64,000 nucleotides of DNA from Hygrocybe punicea. Taxonomy: Eukaryota > Basidiomycota > Agaricomycetes > Agaricales > Hygrophoraceae. Below the pieces are notes generated by a model. It had not been told where the DNA came from. It made no database searches and saw only the letters and a list, made by a program, of their open reading frames with translations. The stretch is from NCBI GenBank assembly GCA_963556145.1, contig OY744469.1:3072767-3136766 (forward strand), given 5' to 3'. Every line of letters begins with the position of its first letter. Position 1 is the first letter of the stretch. A program made the position numbers and the translations under genes. Positions 1-9,943 of the stretch are shown here, one piece after another.

Positions 1-1073
1 ACGACCTCATGGCCCCCCTCTCACCCTGCCATGGTGCAACATTTGAACTTGAACTCAAACTCAAACATTGCACCAAAAAAGGTAAGCTTCTTTTTATTCT
101 TGCTTTGGTCCCTCCAACCTGCTTCTCTTTACAGCCCTGGCCAAGTCACATCCCCCAAACACCCCATGGCCCCATTCCAAGCCCCTCCTGCCTGGTGGGG
201 CAGAGCGTTCGAGCCCAAACTCAAACATTCTGCCAAAAGAGGTATTTTTTTTTGCTACTTTTGGTTCCGCTACCCCATCTCTGTGCACTTCCCTAGCCCC
301 ACCACCCTCAAGCAACCCTCAGGCCCTCCTCAGAACCTGAGTATGCTGTGTGACAATTCCAAAAAATAAAAATCTTTCCATGTATTCCAGCACAAGTCAT
401 TATGTGGACCTCACCCTCCGCCTTGCACCTGTGGCCTGTTTGTCATCCTGGACACCGACACCCTCTTGATCTTGGGACAGCTTGTCATGCCACAGTCCCG
501 TGAGTTCTTTACCATTCATGACTATTTGTGTTCACTTCAATGCAAGTCCTCATACAAACGCAACTCCATCAATGAAACCACCACACAAAAGTGTGTACCA
601 ATCCTTGTCCTTCATTGGCATCGTGATCATGACGCCCTCACCTGACAAGAAAAAAAGCCAACCTAAGCCCACACCCAACCTTGTGTCAGCACTTGTGCAG
701 GCATTTGACACAACCAAGTCCCACTCCCACCCGCCGGCTCGCATACTCGCCTGCACTGTAGGGTTACTCTACCACCCCTGGTCAAGCTGACATCAATGCA
801 CATCTGGGGGAGCAAGTAGCACCAGTCCACATACCGTGATCAGTTGGGCAGGGATTGGCCAGTGAAGAGGCATGGGAGACGGCTGAACGACATCTCAAGG
901 TTTGCTTGCAGTTTGTTGAAGAAGGAGCAAGGAAATGCCAACCAACACCATGACCACAATACAGGTGGTGGGCATTTTTCAGTGAGACTGATGACAGTGC
1001 TAGCATATGTGGATCTTCATTTGTAGTAGTAGATCAATACCATTATTTTTTCTTTTCTTTTATATGACAATGA
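1..1073. other. repeat-rich non-coding stretch left of the LTR element
   Basis: I see no convincing gene here. Short open frames exist on both strands but are rich in Pro, Ser and Thr and show no family motif. Positions 6-90 and 162-245 look like two diverged copies of one segment: both contain ATGGCCCC, then a C-rich run, then CAAACTCAAACATT and a CCAAAA-G-GGTA tail. This suggests an old tandem repeat with a period near 156-160 bp. The segment 1030-1070 is T-rich and directly abuts the LTR. Confidence 0.4.
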
Positions 1074-1911
1074 TGATACGGTTTCCACGTCTATGACCCC
1101 GGATAAACAGATAATAAATGATGAAAAACGTTGCAAAGGTGCGAACGAGACTTGGGGACACTCCCGACAATAACGTGATAGTGCGCGATAATATGCGTGA
1201 TAAAATAAACAAACGCGAAAAGTCGCAAGACAACGCGATATCGCAACGCAGTGATAAACAAGGATCGGAAGGCTTAGCTGGGTGTCCTAGATGACAGCAC
1301 GATACGCGGTGATGACGCGACGAGACGGAGGTTTTGCGCTATGACTTAGGTCACGATAGCGGAGAGTACGCGATGAGGAGAGACGCAGATTTGAGTGAGA
1401 ATGACTAGATCCTTTTAAAACTTAAGCCGCAAACTAGTGGAGAGGGGAGAACTGGGTTCTTGTTCGCATATTTTCTACTACAGGACACTTTTTATATTCT
1501 AAAGGGATAGGGGGAAAGGGTGGATGAGTGAAATAGAAATGCAGCGAAATATCGCATGAAAGCAATGAAACGGGAACGGAATAGCGAAGGATTTGAAATA
1601 ACGGTGAATATCACATGAAAGTCGGCGAAAAGACGAAGATAAACCGGATGAATTACATTTCTGGTATCGGACTCGGCGTTCAAACGTGTAGGACGTGTTT
1701 AACAGTTGTGTGTCAGCGTTTTAAGACCGGGTCGCGCGGTTAAGATACAGCGAAGATGTCGCGGTCACGGGCGCATCGATCGGTGTAAGTCGCGCAAGTC
1801 GCGGTCGGCGCGCTGATGTTTCGCATGTATGCGGGACTGCAAAAGAGTCATAGGGAAAGTAGAATTGACCATATGAGAGATTCCGTGCCGAAAGGGAGAG
1901 ACTGCATATCA
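1074..1911 (-). repeat. 3' LTR of the Ty3/Gypsy element (left copy)
   Basis: 838 bp, starting TGATACGG and ending GCATATCA, the same length as the right copy with no indel noticed. It is directly preceded, in the coding sense, by a purine run (1912-1926). Open frames inside it recur in the other LTR and are not genes. Confidence 0.95.
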
Positions 1912-1926
1912 TTTTTCCTCCTCACT
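1912..1926 (-). other. polypurine tract next to the 3' LTR
   Basis: The minus strand reads AGTGAGGAGGAAAAA, ending exactly at the LTR start. This is the expected plus-strand DNA primer site. It is preceded by a short inverted repeat, TGACTG-AGGA-CAGTCA (1933-1948). Confidence 0.8.
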
Positions 1927-1944
1927 GAAATCTTGACTGTCCTC

Positions 1945-2055
1945 AGTCAATCGCGTGGGCCGTGGGAAAGTCACGTGCGAGTCTGACTTATAAACAGAAG
2001 CGACGCGTCGATATTTGCTAACCTTCGTCTTCGATCTTCACCACCAATCCGTACG
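1945..2055 (+). promoter_or_regulatory. candidate promoter of the antisense gene
   Basis: Just inside the 3' LTR, on the plus strand, there is a CACGTG E-box at about 1972 and a TTATAAA box at about 1988, some 65 bp before the ATG at 2056. Nothing comparable is needed by the minus-strand element here, so this may drive the plus-strand gene. Confidence 0.4.
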
Positions 2056-3332
2056 ATGACACACCCGATGGCCGAATTCGTCGCCGCTGCCTTTGAGGCC
2101 CTCAAGACGCATACGGATGCGAAACCAGCGGAGGGTGCTTCCGGGGAACAGTGGATCGTGTTGGGACAGGATTTTGAAGAACTCCTGGTAAGTCATCGCA
2201 ATTGCGCTAACCTTTTCGCTGACTATCTTTGATCAACAGTACAATTATCTCGAGTTCGAACGAACAACCGGGCCGATAGAGAGTAGCAAGGAAGTCGAGG
2301 AGATGTGGAGGGACGCCATCACGGCGTTGGACTTCATCAAGGACAAGCAGGCGTTGCAATGGGGCGGGGAGATTTTGCTCCCGAGGTTGCATGCCAAGGC
2401 GAAGAAAGCTCGAGAAGACGCGAGGAAGGCAAAGGAGCAAGCCGAGACGGAGCAAAAAGCGCGCGAGGCGCACGAAGCCGAGCAGAAGAAGATTCGTGAG
2501 GCCGAGATTGAGCGGACCAGGTTGGTGAAGGAGGCTGCGGACAGAGCTACGGAGCAAAAGGAACGCGCCAAGGTCCTATATGCGCAGTTCCTGCGCAAAG
2601 AGATCACACGGGACGAAATGGCGAGGTTGATGACGGGGTCGAACAAGGGGGACAGGGGTAGCGAGACGGAAGCGGGCTCGCAGGGGGAAGAGGAGATAGG
2701 ATTCGAAACGGAATACGAAGGGCAGGGGGGGCTGTCGAAAAAGCGCAGGAGGGTCGGTCCTGGGAAGGACCTTTGCGATGTCCAAGGCAAGGTAAGTAAC
2801 TAGTCAAACTTTACTATTCGTCTGTACTCATGAAAACTTCGTAGTGCGATCGTTGCCGCGCAGCGAGGGCAGCCGACGTCGTTTGCGAGTTCGACGAGCA
2901 GGACCCGCGGTGCAGGAGGTGCCGCGACGCGAAGCAAGGATGCTTTTGGAACGGGGTGAACCGGATGGGGCAGAGGAAATGCGGGCGGAGCACGCGGAGG
3001 AAGCCGGTTTCCAGCAAAGGTCGCGCGGACAAGGGAAAGGCACGGGTGGATAAGGGGAAAGAGAGGGAGAGAAACCAGCCGCCCCCCCAAGGTAAGTCGC
3101 TAAAACGACAGGGTATCGAACACGCTGACTGACCATCATAGCCTATATTGGTACCCGTCCGCCACGAAGTGTGTGGGTCATGGACGTGGAAGCGCGGAAA
3201 CGCATGTTACGGGAAGAGATCGCGGTGATCGAAGAACGGGTCGCGGTGTGGGTGAGAGCGCAAACCGAAATGAGGCGGGAGCTGGCGCAGCTGGAGGACG
3301 AGGAGGAGGAGTACGGCGAATATGAGGAGTAA
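2056..3332 (+). CDS. coiled-coil protein with a Zn2Cys6-like cluster, carried antisense in the retrotransposon
   Basis: Four exons fit one frame: 2056-2187, 2240-2791, 2845-3091 and 3142-3332, with GTAAGT donors and AG acceptors (introns of 52, 53 and 50 nt). No internal stop is seen. The protein of about 373 residues starts MTHPMAEF. It has a long charged coiled coil (exon 2, Lys/Glu/Ala-rich), a basic KKRRR patch, then at the start of exon 3 six cysteines spaced C-X2-C-X9-C-X8-C-X2-C-X6-C. The fungal Zn2Cys6 pattern is close, but its first loop is usually six residues. Next comes a Lys/Arg-rich stretch and a C-terminal acidic coiled coil (EDEEEEYGEYEE). A nuclear DNA-binding role is inferred only. 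It lies between the 3' end of pol and the 3' LTR on the opposite strand, so its transcript would be antisense to the element's 3' region. It stayed open while pol gathered stops. I recognise no named family. Confidence 0.75.
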
Positions 3333-3661
3333 ATGGGAGAAGGTGCGAAAACGCGTGCGCGCCATCTGTGTTATATATGTAAAACCTTTTTAGCTGTTTT
3401 CATATATGTATTAATAATAATTTGTCTGCTCTCGAATCGAAAAAAAAAGTCACAGGAAGCGGAAGAAGCGGAAGAAACAAATATAAACTTATCTAGGGGA
3501 AAGGCTCAGTAGATCATCATCGCCATAAAACCCCGCAAAGACGAAGTCTTGCGCGACAAAAGTCTCGCTTTTATCGCGACTTGAATCTCGTGCTACAATA
3601 AAAGAAAAAAAAACAAGGTATAAGCGATAAGTGTAAAAATGAGAGAAGCAAAGAAATTCAG
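3333..3661. other. spacer between the antisense gene and the end of pol
   Basis: This stretch is A-rich and holds the 3' ends of two convergent genes. A-rich runs at about 3438-3447 and 3600-3612 could belong to termination signals. No coding frame is seen. Confidence 0.4.
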
Positions 3662-6600
3662 TCAATCGTCGTCGACATCAGAACCGGGTTCCTGTGCTTC
3701 AGGAGGTTGATCGTCGTCGGAAGTGTTTTCGAGTTCGTTTAGTCATTGCGCGGGAATATCGAGGAAGTGCGGTGGGAGTGAGATTGAACTGCGAGCAAAA
3801 TAGGGGACTACTCGAAATGCTGCGATTGGTCGGTGAAAGACAGATCCATCAAGTTCGCAGAGAATGTAAGCGCCGCCAAAGTTGCGCGAAATAACAATGA
3901 GGGGACCAAAATACCGCGGGCGCATTTTCCGGTTTAGCGCTTTCTCTATCTGTGTGTTGCGAATGAGTACTAAGTCACCGCTTTTGAAATCGAAGTTGCG
4001 AATCGTCTTCGTGTGTTGCTTTTCGAAACGTTGTGCCGCTTTCTGGCGAGCGTCGTAAACTTGCGAGTATATGCGATTAATATCGTCGCTACATTTTTGG
4101 AGTGCGATCGCGCATTGCGCAATCAGGTCTGTAGAGGATAGGACTGAATCCGGCGGGGGTTGAAGGTATGTTGCTTCTACGATGTCGAGTGGTAATAGGG
4201 GATGAGCGCCAGTCGCTGCGAAGTAAGGTGAGCAGCCCATTCGTCATCGGATAGTGATACGTTCGGCCCAAAATACCGAGTACGTCACATTGGCCCATCT
4301 AAACTGGTTGCCGTCCGCAGCTTTGAAGAGAGATTGTCGAACGTCGTAGTGCGGTCGTTCCACGAGACCGTTTGCGCGGGAATTGTAGCCGGAGATGCGA
4401 ATGTGGTTAACACGGTATCGCTTCGAAAGATAAGTGAGAGATTTGATGAGCGCGGGTCCGTTGTCTGTAATGATTTCGCGGAGAGCACCCCATCGACAGA
4501 GAATATCTTCGAATATCCAATCTCCAATTGCGCGAGCGTTTTCATTGCGAAGCATTCTGAATTCGGGGTACTGAGTAAGCGAACAGCGTCCTTGGATTAT
4601 ATATTTGTATCCGCTAGATGTCGGTAAGTGCATCATGTCGATGAATATTTTGGCGAAAAGTGGGGCGGGCATTGCGACGACAGGGGGAATGAGAACCTGA
4701 CGGGATTGGCGAAGCTGGCAAAGATGGCATGTGCGAACGAACCAGTGAATATCGGCTTGCATGTGTGGCCACCAGAAGCGTTCTGCGATCATAGCGCGAG
4801 TTGCGTAAAATCCTTTGTGTCATACTTCGTTGTGGGCTTGTCGCATAATTGATGTTCGGTGATCGCGCGATATGACTAACTTGTGCGCGCCATTCTGGTC
4901 TTTGCGCCATAGTCTAGTTCCATCGAGGAAAAAGTCTGTACAGTATCGGATGAAGGTCGCATAGTCGGAATCGGCGAGGCCGATCGGGCGATCTAAGTCG
5001 CTGAGCCATTTCTTTACTAGGGTTATGCAATCGTCTTCTCTGCGAGCAGCGTCAGTGCACGGTACGTCGTTGTAGGTAAGCATAGGATTGGATCCTTCCT
5101 CCTCACTGAAATGGTGACTGTCCCCAGTCACGAGCGCGGCGAAAGCGGAACAAGATCGCAACGAACGCAGGGACGGATGAGGAGTATTGATCATATGCGC
5201 GAAACCATAGAGGCGGTCGATCCAGTCTTCAGTTTCTTCTACGCTGTCCTTTTCTGGTGGAGAATCCAGAGGTTGTTGTACATGCCTTGAAAGACCATCC
5301 GGGCCATGGTGCGTACCCGGGACGTGGACTATAGTGCAGTGGAAAGTGAGAATCGTGGCAATCCAGCGGTTAATGCTAGCACTTGGCGCGATGTCTGGGT
5401 TGCGTAGCATGCCTGTGATGTAGCGCACGTCTACCTCGACGACGAGATTACGAACGCCGATTAAGTACAGCCGCAGGTCGCAGAGTGCGCGATAAAGACC
5501 GAAGATTTCTAGTTTAGGTTGAGAGAAGCGCGATTCGCAATCATTTAGTGTGATAGAACCAAAGCGGTTGTAGAAACGGCGAGAAGGGTTGTCGGGATCA
5601 CATTGACAGAGGATGTATCCAACAGCGATGTAGGATGTGTCGACAGCAAGAATGACCGGCGAATTTGAAGTGTAGTCGATCGGACAAAGCGCAGGTGAAT
5701 TGAGAACGGCTTGTTTCAGGTCTGCCTGAGCGGCGATCTGGTCGGGACCAAATTCGAAGGGTGCGTCTTTGCGCGTGAGTTTAACAAGATGATGCGCACG
5801 TTGCGCGAAGTTGCGGATAAAGATTCGAAGAACGCCTACTGTACCAAGGAACGAGCGGACGTCGGACAGGTTGTGGCAAGGGCCCCAGTTACGAATTGTG
5901 GCTAGTTTCTCTTCGTCGGGTAAACGGCCGTTTGTTGTGCAGCGATGGCCTACTACTGTGATTTCAGGAGCGCAGAGTGTAGACTTGAAGGCAGAAAAGG
6001 TTCCCCCACAGTATTTCATGCGTTGGACAATGTGATTAAGTGTAGTAAAATGTTCCCAGACGAAGCGGCGAATCCCCGGGTTTGCGGCGATAGTTTCGTA
6101 AGTGCCGTCGTGTAGGAGATAGGACGATTTAGGGCCTTTGACTGGGACATCGTCGATGTAAGGTATCGTCCACTGCGGGATCTCGGGTTGCAGGATGAAA
6201 GTAACATCGTCATGGAATATCGGGACTGAATTTGTCCATCCCATAGGTAGAGTAACAAGTCGCAACGCTCCGAAAGGTGTTTGGAAGGTGGTATAGTCGC
6301 GCGAGGACTCGGCGATAGGTCGCTCGTCGTATCCGACGTATAAATCAAAGTAGGCGCCACAGGATCGGCCAGCGAACTGTTCGGCCATGTGTTTGGGGAT
6401 AGGAAGTACGCCAGAATGCGCGATGGTCACTGCATTAAGAGGCTCGAGACTGTGAACGATGTGAAGCGTTTTACCGCCTTTCTTCAGAACCGTAAACCAA
6501 TGCGAGCGATAGGAGGAGTTCGAGGGTTCGTAGACTTTGGCTTCAATTTTACGGCGAATAATATTGCATACTTCCTCATAAATACCAGGAGGAATAGGAA

Positions 6601-7432
6601 TGTTGCGCTGGACCCAGGGAGTGTGCAGTAATACGGGAAACTCGACGGGTGGAAAGAAATCAGTGCAAAATCTTCCGCGCTCGTTGTCAGTCCACGCGAA
6701 ACCTTTCTCTTGTTTGCGTATAAAGTTGTGCATTAGTGCGCGCTCAGCCGGCCAGAGGAAGTCGCCTTCGTGAACTTTTTCGAACGCATCGCGACGTTCC
6801 TGCGTGTAGCGGTCTGTGGGGACGAAAGGTGGAGGATTCGGATCGAGGTCAGGAAGTTCGGCAAGCGGATCGCCAGTGATTTTACGTTTTATATGGAATT
6901 TGTCGGGGAGTTCAGTGATGACAGGCTTGACCTTGTGAGCGACGGGCTTGTAGACTTTCTTTTGGGCGGCGAAAACGCTAGCGAAATCATCTGATAGTGT
7001 AGAAGGAAACGCGGATGAAGCTGAATAGGAAAAGGATGACAAGGGATCTGTCGACGAAGGAGAAACAGAGGTTGAGCATACTGGAGTAGACTGGGAACCA
7101 TTAGGAAAATCGCAGGCGGAAAGATAGATGTGGGGAACTGTAGACGAAGATGACGAGTCCGCTAAATGGGTATAAGATTCAATGTACGTAGCGTTGGTAT
7201 GTTCGTCGTGCACTATCACTAGCGCGATGTCTCCGTCATCTAGTGCGCTCAGTTCCCCTTGTTGATAAAAACCGAGGACGAGTGTAGGGGTATGCCGCGC
7301 CGTCGTGCTTCGCTTCGAGGGTACGTTGGAATTGTCGCTGATCTGTTCGAATTTGGATCGCGTATCGTAATCGTCTGGTCTTCGTTGCGGTAATTCTTGA
7401 CAACGCTTTCCGTTAGTACGTCGAACGGTCAT
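3662..7432 (-). pseudogene. pol: Pol (RT, RNase H, integrase) of the Ty3/Gypsy element, broken by three stops
   Basis: From the ATG at 7432 the frame gives an N-terminal linker, a reverse transcriptase with catalytic YIDD (about 6150) and an FDL motif upstream, an RNase H domain beginning AVDTS (about 5640), an integrase zinc-binding region HKGF...C-X2-C (about 4690-4815), the D,D,E core with IDMM, ITDNG and LVERP, and a C-terminal domain ending DVDDD at 3662. In-frame TGA codons occur at 4820-4822, 4244-4246 and 3743-3745. The frame is otherwise continuous, so only nonsense changes separate it from a full ORF. At 4244 and 3743 the lost residue is probably Arg, which fits CGA to TGA. At 4820 Gly would be expected, which does not fit that route. 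RT and RNase H (870 codons) remain uninterrupted. Confidence 0.9.
5096..5131 (-). other. internal copy of the polypurine tract and hairpin, candidate central PPT
   Basis: TTCCTCCTCACTGAAAT (17 nt, plus strand) is identical at 5096 and at 1915. In both places it is followed by TGACTGTCC-CAGTCA with one base different in the loop. The internal copy lies in pol between RNase H and integrase. Ty1 and lentiviruses keep a second PPT in pol, so a role in plus-strand initiation is possible. The function is inferred from position and sequence only. Confidence 0.5.
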
Positions 7433-9888
7433 CCCAGGAGAATATGGTACGCGGGGTCACGGATGACATGCATCTGAAGGAAAAGCGTGATGTCGCCAAT
7501 TTTACAAGGAACATTCTGCGCGAGACCCAGGGACTGATCAATCGAACCATTCGCTGACTGCATATTGAGACGAATCGCCGGGTCGTAGGGAAGGCTAAAC
7601 TGATGGCAGACGTCTTCTGACATTGCGACAATCTGAGAACCAGGGTCAATGATGCTACCGACTTGTTCTTGTCCGTCGACGAGTAAATTAACGGCGCGCA
7701 GAGCATGCGATTCTTTTGCGACGGTAAGGATTTCAGGAATTTCGCCCGGCGAGAGACTCATGAGGTAGGTCTCATACGGGTCGGGAACAATGATGGGTTG
7801 CGGTTCAGCGGAGGCATTTTTGCAAGTGTTCTCGCATGACACAAAAGGAAGTGGGTCGTCGGCGAAGATGTTAACTTTTACCGGTGATGTGCCAGGAGGT
7901 TGGACTTGCTTGGGCATAATATCATCGCGAAGTTTCGAACGACAGTCCGGAGAAATTGAGAACAATTCCATTGGTGTGAGCGTGACACAGGGAGCCGCCA
8001 TAGAGCGCGAGTAAACCTCACTAATAATCTTAGAGTCCTGGATAGGGGCTTGAGTGCGATACGTGGATTCTTTATCCTTAGATTGTTTTAACGGTGGACC
8101 TGCAAAATTACGTTCGTGTGGCGGGCGGTACGCGGTTTCCGGTGCGGATGCGAAGGGATGGATGGGCGGTTCTGCGGTAGGAGCGGGTGTCGCAGGCAAA
8201 GGGGCTTGTTGCGCGGTTGATTGATCAGGTGCAGGCTGAGCGCATGGACGAGGTAAACCGGTGGTAGACGGGACAGGTTTGCGCTGACGAGAAATCTCTA
8301 CACCGTCAAATTTTACCTTTTTAAGCGTGAATAGTTCGCGCTCCAGTTCTTCAATGCGCAAGTCGTTAGAGCTCATCGCCGACGCCAGGACGCTAGCGTG
8401 AACTGCAGGAGATACGCTATACATCATTTGACCGACATTGTTGGTACTGGTTTGTTGCGTCGCAGCTAATTGACCGGGATTGCGACGATGCCATTCATCG
8501 ATGCGCTCCTTCATAGAATTGCCGGGTAATTGGCGCGGACAGAAAGCGCCAGAGGGTAGAACGATTTTCTTGTCGATATTTTCTCGGATGCGTCCAGCAT
8601 TGATATATTCAATCACATGTGGGCAGTTCGGCCTAAAGTGACCGGGTAGGTTGCAGAAGTGGCAATTGCCATTCGCCGCTGTCTCGGACTGAGTCGTTCT
8701 CGTAGGGGGCGCATGAGCAGCGGTATGGGAGGTATGGGAGCATGGCGCAGAGCTTTTAGACACATGTGGATCCATAATTTTATTTACTGCTTGGACCACA
8801 GTATCGACGATGAGTGTGACGTCGTCCCGTTTGATCGAAGAAGACTCGGAAGAGGTCGCGGATGTTGGTTTACCTTCCTTAGGCACGTTCGTGGGACCAG
8901 TACCATGAAGAACGAACTGCGCTGCCGCTTGGATTTCATGTAGCAGATAGGGGTCATCGGGAAAGTGATCAGGTAGCTTTAGCTGTAGTCGCTGCGTGAC
9001 ACGCGTCCAGAGAGACTTTTGGAACCTGCGAATGTATGCGCGACTTTGCTCAGCTTCGGAGATGCGATTCTTTTTACAGAGAAATTTTGTGATAGTGAGG
9101 AATGCGCGATGATAAGCGCCAAGCTCTATGATGTTTGCGATTCCTGACTGATGTTGTTTCTCGACGAGTTTCTCCATATCCGATACGGACCATTTCCTCT
9201 CGTCTTCCGAACCAGGATAAAGCTTATACACAGCCTTTGTGAACTCTTCGTAAGTCGATGCCGGTTCATACTCGTTGAGCGATTCCCAAAGTTCGGCGGT
9301 GTCTATGTCGAGATAGCGCAATGCATATCTCTTTTTGTCGACAGTGTCGGCTACTGCGCACGAATCGAATTGGGCCTCGAGCTCGTCAAAGTATCGGCGA
9401 AGTTCGCGCAGGTGCTCCGGCAAGAAGCTAGGAGCGGTATTATGACCGCGAGTGGGCATTTGCGGTGGAGTCACCATTGTTTGAGCTGCGGGTGGTGGTG
9501 TGGGTGGACACGATGAGGTAGATGACGATGGTGTGGAGCTTGGTAGAGCAGGAATAGAAGAATCGAGAGTGGATGTGGATGGTAAGTTAGAAAGTGGACC
9601 GGAAGAGGGGTCGGAAGTGTGTCGAGATAAAGAATCGCTAGCTGGTGTGGGAGATTGTGGATTGTAATCGTGCGGAGAATCGTGAAAATCTAGAGGCGTG
9701 CGAGGTGAATGAGAACAAAATCGATGTGAGGTATCGTGTTCGGAATCGGAGGAACTTTCGGTGAGTTTGTCAAGATCGCTGTCGAAGTCGGGGATATTCC
9801 GAGAGGTTGTCGCATGTTGTTGCGCTTGACGCTGTACTGAGCTACGAGTACGATATCTGTTGGTAGCTATGGTGCTTGAACTAGACAC
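7429..9888 (-). CDS. gag: Gag-protease polyprotein of the Ty3/Gypsy element
   Basis: One open frame of 819 codons. The N-terminal part is Ser/Pro-rich (residues ~35-140). A capsid-like alpha region follows (~155-330). A CCHC zinc knuckle, CHFCNLPGHFRPNC, lies near residue 420; it should package element RNA. A retropepsin-like aspartic protease follows near the C-terminus, with the active-site motif IIDPGSQ (canonical D-T/S-G read as D-P-G) and the terminal motif HILLG. The first codon of the frame is GTG (9886-9888); the first in-frame ATG is at 9477, about 137 codons in, and an in-frame TAA lies just upstream. So the start is non-AUG, spliced, or lost. The stop overlaps the pol start as ATGA (7432-7429), a stop-restart arrangement. 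Confidence 0.85.
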   Translation of the reverse strand: MSSSSTIATNRYRTRSSVQRQAQQHATTSRNIPDFDSDLDKLTESSSDSEHDTSHRFCSHSPRTPLDFHDSPHDYNPQSPTPASDSLSRHTSDPSSGPLSNLPSTSTLDSSIPALPSSTPSSSTSSCPPTPPPAAQTMVTPPQMPTRGHNTAPSFLPEHLRELRRYFDELEAQFDSCAVADTVDKKRYALRYLDIDTAELWESLNEYEPASTYEEFTKAVYKLYPGSEDERKWSVSDMEKLVEKQHQSGIANIIELGAYHRAFLTITKFLCKKNRISEAEQSRAYIRRFQKSLWTRVTQRLQLKLPDHFPDDPYLLHEIQAAAQFVLHGTGPTNVPKEGKPTSATSSESSSIKRDDVTLIVDTVVQAVNKIMDPHVSKSSAPCSHTSHTAAHAPPTRTTQSETAANGNCHFCNLPGHFRPNCPHVIEYINAGRIRENIDKKIVLPSGAFCPRQLPGNSMKERIDEWHRRNPGQLAATQQTSTNNVGQMMYSVSPAVHASVLASAMSSNDLRIEELERELFTLKKVKFDGVEISRQRKPVPSTTGLPRPCAQPAPDQSTAQQAPLPATPAPTAEPPIHPFASAPETAYRPPHERNFAGPPLKQSKDKESTYRTQAPIQDSKIISEVYSRSMAAPCVTLTPMELFSISPDCRSKLRDDIMPKQVQPPGTSPVKVNIFADDPLPFVSCENTCKNASAEPQPIIVPDPYETYLMSLSPGEIPEILTVAKESHALRAVNLLVDGQEQVGSIIDPGSQIVAMSEDVCHQFSLPYDPAIRLNMQSANGSIDQSLGLAQNVPCKIGDITLFLQMHVIRDPAYHILLG

Positions 9889-9921
9889 GTTAGTCGAAGG
9901 AGTGGTTTAAATGTTAAGTCT

Positions 9922-9938
9922 CCTCGCGGTGGGCTCCA
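9922..9938 (-). other. putative tRNA primer-binding site
   Basis: The minus strand reads TGGAGCCCACCGCGAGG starting 5 nt after the 5' LTR. TGG pairs with the CCA end of a tRNA. The complement CUCGC-GGUGGGC-U-CCA has the shape of a tRNA 3' end: T-stem half, 7-nt acceptor half, discriminator U, CCA. Discriminator U is typical of tRNA-Cys and of a few others; the actual primer is not identified. Confidence 0.6.
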
Positions 9939-9943
9939 GAAAA

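Noticed and set aside
1492..1912. 63-codon frames that occur in both LTRs
   Set aside because: They lie fully inside the LTRs and recur because the LTR is repeated; no sign of coding.
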